Positions 14,778-18,517 of a stretch of DNA of 18,517 nucleotides are shown here, piece by piece (position 1 is the first letter of the stretch; each line of letters opens with the position of its first letter). The translations under genes and the position numbers were made by a program. This DNA comes from CAZSNH01 sp052388455. GTDB taxonomy: Bacteria > Pseudomonadota > Alphaproteobacteria > Rhizobiales > Hyphomicrobiaceae. The notes below the pieces were generated by a model, which saw only the letters and a program-made list of their open reading frames with translations, did no database searches and had not been told where the DNA came from. The stretch is from contig JBQTIA010000070.1 of assembly GCA_052388455.1 (NCBI GenBank), positions 1-18,517 on the forward strand, written 5' to 3'.

Positions 14778-14796
14778 CCATAGCTGAAGGCTATGG
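14778..14796. other. Small perfect stem-loop downstream of galU
   Basis: CCATAGC (14778-14784) pairs with GCTATGG (14790-14796) around the loop TGAAG. It lies 65 bases beyond the galU stop. No T run follows on either strand, so a role in ending galU transcription is only possible. Confidence 0.4.
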
Positions 14797-14860
14797 CACC
14801 CGAAACCGGCAACATCTTGCCCGAGAGGCGCCGCAGTGATGCCATGCCATCGAAGTGCCG

Positions 14861-15745
14861 TCAGATCAGCGCCCTGAGGCCCGCCCGGAGCTCCCCGGCC
14901 AGATCCTCCCGGTCGAGCCCGTAAGCGACGTTGGCGAGCAGGAAGCCCATTTTCGACCCGCAGTCGTAGATCGTGCCGTCGAAGCGGACGGCGTGGAACG
15001 GCTGGCCGCCTGCATTCATGAGGCCAATCATCGAATCGGTGAGTTGGATTTCGCCCCCGGCACCCGCCTCGCCGCGGCCGAGCAGATCGAAGATCTCCGG
15101 CTGAAGGATATAGCGGCCGGTGATGTGGAGATTGGACGGCGCGGTACCCTTGGACGGCTTCTCGACCATGCCGGTGATGGCCGATACGGGTGCCTTTGCG
15201 TCTGCGACGCCGACGATGCCGTACTGGTGGGTCTGATCCTCGGGCACCGGCGCCACCGCCAAGAGATTGCCGCCGTGCCTCTCGTAAGCCTCGATCATCG
15301 AGGCGAGACAGGGCTTGTGGCCATGATGAAGCATATCCGGCAGCAGCAGCGCGAAGGGCTCGTTGCCGACGATATCGCGCGCGCACCACACCGCATGGCC
15401 GAGCCCGAGGGGCGCCTGCTGGCGGGTGAAACTGGCCATTCCTGCCGCCGGCTGGTCGCGCGCCAGCTCGGCCAGCGCCTGCTCCTTATTGCGGTCGCGG
15501 AGCGTGCGGTCCAGCTCGAAGGCGATGTCGAAATGATCCTCGATCACACCCTTGTTGCGACCTGTTATGAAAATCAGATGCTCGATCCCCGCTGCCCGCG
15601 CTTCGTCCACCACGTGCTGAATGACCGGGCGGTCGACGACGGTCAGCATCTCCTTGGGCACCGCCTTGGTGGCCGGCAAGAATCGCGTCCCGAGACCCGC
15701 GACCGGGAAAACCGCCTTGCGGATGGGCTTGCGGGCACCTGACAT
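14861..15745 (-). CDS. galU: UTP-glucose-1-phosphate uridylyltransferase
   Basis: The 294-residue enzyme makes UDP-glucose from UTP and glucose-1-phosphate in the cytoplasm, the entry to many cell-surface glycans. The nucleotidyltransferase start KAVFPVAGLGTRFLPATKA (10-28) is characteristic, followed by PKEML (30-34), GLGHAVWCA, the metal-site region LLLPD, GMVEKP and GRYIL. Length is normal for bacterial GalU. ATG 15745 is preceded by GGGAG; an upstream reading to 15934 would add 63 residues of no family character. It is divergent from galE, the next enzyme to use UDP-glucose, across a 483-base gap. No clear promoter or T-rich terminator was found. Confidence 0.95.
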   Translation of the reverse strand: MSGARKPIRKAVFPVAGLGTRFLPATKAVPKEMLTVVDRPVIQHVVDEARAAGIEHLIFITGRNKGVIEDHFDIAFELDRTLRDRNKEQALAELARDQPAAGMASFTRQQAPLGLGHAVWCARDIVGNEPFALLLPDMLHHGHKPCLASMIEAYERHGGNLLAVAPVPEDQTHQYGIVGVADAKAPVSAITGMVEKPSKGTAPSNLHITGRYILQPEIFDLLGRGEAGAGGEIQLTDSMIGLMNAGGQPFHAVRFDGTIYDCGSKMGFLLANVAYGLDREDLAGELRAGLRALI

Positions 15746-16228
15746 CGTGTTCTCCCTGGAGGCCGCACACCTTATCCCCGACTGCCGCAGCCGAACGGGT
15801 ATGAAATGTGCATGAACCTGACTAATTGATGGGTTGGACTTGCCCGAACTCTGTACCAGAACACGGCCGCGACGGAGGTGAATTTGACGGTACGCCAGGA
15901 GAAGCGCGCAGGTCGATGCCATCGCATCGGACAAGCGTTTCGACGCCGCGTGGCATAAAATTCACCCCGCGTGTCTTGGCGAAGCCAAACTTCGCTTGGA
16001 CAGGGTCGCACGCCCGCGGCCGCCCACGGCGACGAATTGCTCAACCCTAGGCAAAGCTACGCGATTCGCCCATCGTCACCGTGGATCGGCTCGCGCTCGT
16101 GCGATCGCGGTCGCGTTCTGGAACAGAGTTCGGGCTAACGGCGACTTAAGCATGTGGCCGGGCGAGTTGCTTAACTCCGGCTTGCTAGCTTGCGCTGCGA
16201 CTGTAGGGTCAATGGAGGTGGGCGCAGC
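15746..16228. other. Divergent galU-galE intergenic region with inverted repeats
   Basis: This 483-base gap contains no convincing gene; an open frame at 15996-16232 has no family character. It holds a perfect 9-base inverted repeat, GGTGAATTT (15877-15885) with AAATTCACC (15958-15966). Next to it is a cluster of mutually exclusive short stems at 15976-15999: TTGGC-GAA-GCCAA, GCGAAG-CCAAA-CTTCGC and CCAA with TTGG. GGAGG at 16214-16218 serves galE. Promoters for both genes must lie here, but I could not place them. Confidence 0.45.
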
Positions 16229-17221
16229 ATGACGGTTCTGGTCACGGGTGGCGCAGGCTACATCGGCAGCCACATGGTCCTCGAACTGCTCGACGCGGGC
16301 AAGAGGGTCGTCGTCCTCGACAATCTGTCGACCGGATTCCGCTGGGCGGTGCCTCCGCAGGCCACGCTGGTGGTCGGCGATGTCGGCGACAGCGACCTCG
16401 CCCGTACCGTCGTTCGCAAGTACGGCATCACCGCCATCATCCACTTCGCCGGCTCGATCGTGGTGCCGGAATCGGTTGCCGATCCGCTCGGCTACTATCA
16501 CAACAACACCGTGAAATCGCGGTCCCTGATCGAGGTGGCCGTCGAAACCGGCGTCAAGCGCTTCATCTTCTCCTCGACCGCCGCCGTGTACGGCAATCCG
16601 GCATCGGTGCCGGTGCGCGAGGATGCGCCGCTGACCCCGATGTCGCCCTACGGCTGGTCGAAGCTGATGACCGAAATCATGCTGGCCGATGCCGCCAGGG
16701 CGCACGACTTGAACTACGTCGCACTGCGGTATTTCAACGTCGCCGGCGCCGACCGGCATGGCCGCTCGGGCCAGTCCACTCCGCGCGCCACCCACCTGAT
16801 CAAGGTCGCCTGCGAGACGGCGCTCGGCAAGCGCCGCTCCATGGAGGTGTTCGGCACCGACTACCCGACCGCCGACGGCACCTGCATCCGCGACTACATT
16901 CACGTGACCGATCTGGTTCGTGCGCACATGGCCGCCCTCGGCTATCTAGAGGCGGGCGGGGCCTCGGACGTTTTCAACTGCGGCTACTCGCGCGGATATT
17001 CGGTCCACGAGGTCATCGACGCCGTGCGGCGCGTCTCGGGCGTGGCTTTCGATGTGCGGCAGTCGGCGCGGCGCGCCGGCGATCCGGCGGCCATCGTCGC
17101 CGCCTCGGACAAGGTCCGCGCCAACCTCGGCTGGCATCCGGCCTACGACGACCTCGACGGCATCGTGCGCGACGCCCTGGCCTGGGAAGATCAACTGGCC
17201 CGCTTCAAGCAGGCATCGTGA
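16229..17221 (+). CDS. galE: UDP-glucose 4-epimerase
   Basis: The 330-residue enzyme interconverts UDP-glucose and UDP-galactose in the cytoplasm. It is an extended short-chain dehydrogenase/reductase with NAD site TGGAGYIGS (6-14), LDNLSTG, the substrate-side SSTAAVYG with T117 at the catalytic Ser/Thr position, and the catalytic pair Y141 and K145 in YGWSK. ALRYFNVAGAD, DYPTADGTCIRDYIHVTDL and FNCGYSRGYSV are typical GalE stretches. I chose ATG 16229, with GGAGG ten bases upstream, because the NAD fold begins right there; the open frame extends back to 16190 without family residues. A close relative acting on UDP-GlcNAc or a pentose is possible. It works on the product of the divergent galU. 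Confidence 0.94.
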   Translation: MTVLVTGGAGYIGSHMVLELLDAGKRVVVLDNLSTGFRWAVPPQATLVVGDVGDSDLARTVVRKYGITAIIHFAGSIVVPESVADPLGYYHNNTVKSRSLIEVAVETGVKRFIFSSTAAVYGNPASVPVREDAPLTPMSPYGWSKLMTEIMLADAARAHDLNYVALRYFNVAGADRHGRSGQSTPRATHLIKVACETALGKRRSMEVFGTDYPTADGTCIRDYIHVTDLVRAHMAALGYLEAGGASDVFNCGYSRGYSVHEVIDAVRRVSGVAFDVRQSARRAGDPAAIVAASDKVRANLGWHPAYDDLDGIVRDALAWEDQLARFKQAS

Positions 17222-17250
17222 GCAGGCGGCTGAGAACGTCTGTCGCGCGC

Positions 17251-17270
17251 CCGTCGAAAAGCCTCGACGG
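17251..17270. terminator. Hairpin after galE, possible terminator
   Basis: CCGTCGA (17251-17257) pairs perfectly with TCGACGG (17264-17270) around AAAGCC, 30 bases after the galE stop. It is followed by A-rich sequence instead of T, so on the plus strand it is not a standard intrinsic terminator; on the minus strand the T-rich side precedes the stem. Confidence 0.35.
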
Positions 17271-17350
17271 TCCCAAAAAAGCCCCGAATCGTCGAAAGCT
17301 AATCCCGGATGCTGCGGCCGGACCCGGCCGGCACCGGGAGGCGAACCGCG

Positions 17351-18517
17351 TTGACCATCCGAACCTGTGACGCTCGTCCGTCGGGAGGCCTGCGAATCCT
17401 GGCCGTGGGACTGGGGCTGATCGTCCTCCTGTCCTGTCCATTCGTTTCGCCGGCCCGCGCCGAGACTTTCGCGCAATTCCTCGCGGCGCTGTGGCCCGAG
17501 GCCGAGGCGCTCGGCGTTTCCCGTGCCACGTTCGATGCGGCGTTCCGCGGCGTCGAGCCGGACTATTCTATCCCCGACCTCGTGAAGCCGGGCGCCGCCC
17601 CCAAGGCCGACAACCGCGGCCAGGCCGAGTTCACACGCGCCCCCTCCCAGTATCTCGACCGGGCCTATCTCAACACACTGGCCACCCAGGGACGGCCGTT
17701 CCTGAGCGAGCACAAGGCGGCCCTCGATACGATCGAACGCGACATCGGCGTCGACCGCTACTCGCTGCTCGCCATCTGGGGCCGCGAGACGGCCTTCGGC
17801 AACTACACGCTTCCGCACGACGCCATCCGCGTGCTGGCCACCCAAGCCTACACGGGCCGTCGCAAGGAGCTGTTCCGCGCCGAGATCCTGGCCGCCTTGC
17901 AGATGCTGCAAAGCGGCGTTCCGCGCGGCCGCATGCGCAGCTCCTGGGCCGGCGCCGTCGGGCTGACGCAGTTCATGCCGACCGAATATCAGCCGTTCGC
18001 GCGCGACATCGACGGCGACGGCAGCAAGGACATTTTCTCCTCCGTTGCCGATGCCCTGGGCTCCAGCGCGGCACAGCTCGCCGGCAAAGGCTGGGTCAAG
18101 GGACAGACCTGGGGCTACGAGGTGCGCATTCCGCCGACCGCCGACTGCGCCTACGAGGGACCGACCCAGGCGCGTCCCATCGCGGAATGGGCCAAGCTCG
18201 GCTTCGTGCGCACCGGCAAGCGGCCATGGACCCCCGACCAGCTCGCGCTTGAAGCCTACCTGATGAGCCCGGCGGGCGCCTACGGCCCCTCGTTCCTGGT
18301 GCTCGAAAACTACAAGGTAATACGCCGCTACAATACGTCCGATCTCTATGCCGTGTTCGTCGGCCACCTTGCCGACCGGCTCGGCGGCGGCGGCGACTTC
18401 GAAACGCCATGGGGCGGTATCGCTGCGCAGAAAACGGCAGTGATCGAGGAAATTCAGAAGCGGCTTCAGGGCCTCGGCTTCGAGGTCGATAAAATCGACG
18501 GCAAAATTGGCTCCAAC
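17351..18517 (+). CDS. Lytic murein transglycosylase, MltB type, 3' end outside window
   Basis: The frame is open from TTG 17351 to the window end, giving 389 residues so far. A signal peptide covers 1-37 (core ILAVGLGLIVLLS, cleavage after ARA). The MltB-family catalytic domain follows: E146 in WGRETAFG is the expected catalytic acid, GLTQFMPTEY (204-213) and DGDGSKDIFSSVADAL are conserved. From about 359 the start of a peptidoglycan-binding domain is seen (EEIQKRLQGLGFEVDKIDGKIG), cut by the window. Such enzymes cleave glycan strands in the periplasm with anhydro-muramic ends. No lipobox is present, so it looks soluble, unlike E. coli MltB. GGGAGG lies 9 bases before the TTG, which supports this start. 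It follows galE after 129 bases. Confidence 0.92.
   Translation, partial: MTIRTCDARPSGGLRILAVGLGLIVLLSCPFVSPARAETFAQFLAALWPEAEALGVSRATFDAAFRGVEPDYSIPDLVKPGAAPKADNRGQAEFTRAPSQYLDRAYLNTLATQGRPFLSEHKAALDTIERDIGVDRYSLLAIWGRETAFGNYTLPHDAIRVLATQAYTGRRKELFRAEILAALQMLQSGVPRGRMRSSWAGAVGLTQFMPTEYQPFARDIDGDGSKDIFSSVADALGSSAAQLAGKGWVKGQTWGYEVRIPPTADCAYEGPTQARPIAEWAKLGFVRTGKRPWTPDQLALEAYLMSPAGAYGPSFLVLENYKVIRRYNTSDLYAVFVGHLADRLGGGGDFETPWGGIAAQKTAVIEEIQKRLQGLGFEVDKIDGKIGSN

Noticed and set aside
15996..16232. Small open frame between galU and galE
   Set aside because: It overlaps the galE ribosome binding site and start, has no recognisable domain and shows Arg- and Ala-rich composition expected by chance.
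16946..18367. A 473-residue minus-strand frame opposite galE and the transglycosylase
   Set aside because: It spans two recognised genes and the gap between them; composition is that of an antisense shadow.

Overview
The window comes from a GC-rich bacterial chromosome, most likely an alphaproteobacterium of the Hyphomicrobiales type. Support for this is inferred from the proteins: a cysteine-free L31 ending in the style usual for that class, a ParC of about 750 residues, an MsbA-related half-transporter divergent from rpmE, and a MotA/OmpA-like pair beside galU. I cannot name a genus. I see no tRNA, rRNA, CRISPR array, transposase or phage gene; the window looks like core chromosome with small accessory patches.

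Left part (1-4732): the tail of an EAL-domain (cyclic-di-GMP phosphodiesterase type) gene runs rightward and meets a leftward gene for a Tat-exported beta-propeller protein of the PQQ-repeat type. An intergenic stretch with a nested inverted repeat follows, then a small exported orphan protein and parC (topoisomerase IV subunit A), both leftward.

Middle (4733-8646): divergent from parC is a compact rightward operon of three overlapping genes: a ribbon-helix-helix-like antitoxin, a PIN-domain (VapC-type) toxin, and a CAP/SCP-domain protein with no visible signal peptide. A palindrome in the promoter region is a good candidate for the antitoxin operator. Then come rpmE (leftward) and, divergent from it, an MsbA-related ABC exporter.

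Centre-right (8747-12477): a stem-loop separates the exporter from a convergent outer-membrane beta-barrel gene. Divergent from the barrel is a large O-antigen ligase/polymerase-family membrane protein with a TPR-like C-terminal part. These two genes look lower in GC than their surroundings.

Right part (12469-18517): a leftward pair encodes a MotA/TolQ-like four-helix membrane protein and a MotB-like OmpA protein with a long coiled coil. Between this pair and galU lie two tandem, oppositely oriented hairpin repeats of 76 and 78 bp whose stems covary, the most striking non-coding structure in the window. galU (leftward) and galE (rightward) are separated by a 483-base divergent intergenic region. 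The window ends inside a lytic murein transglycosylase gene of the MltB type.

Much of the window concerns the cell envelope: sugar-nucleotide supply (GalU, GalE), polysaccharide polymerisation or ligation, an exporter, an outer-membrane barrel, peptidoglycan-anchored motor-like proteins and a peptidoglycan-cleaving enzyme. This is a thematic grouping read from the gene families; it does not show that they form one pathway.
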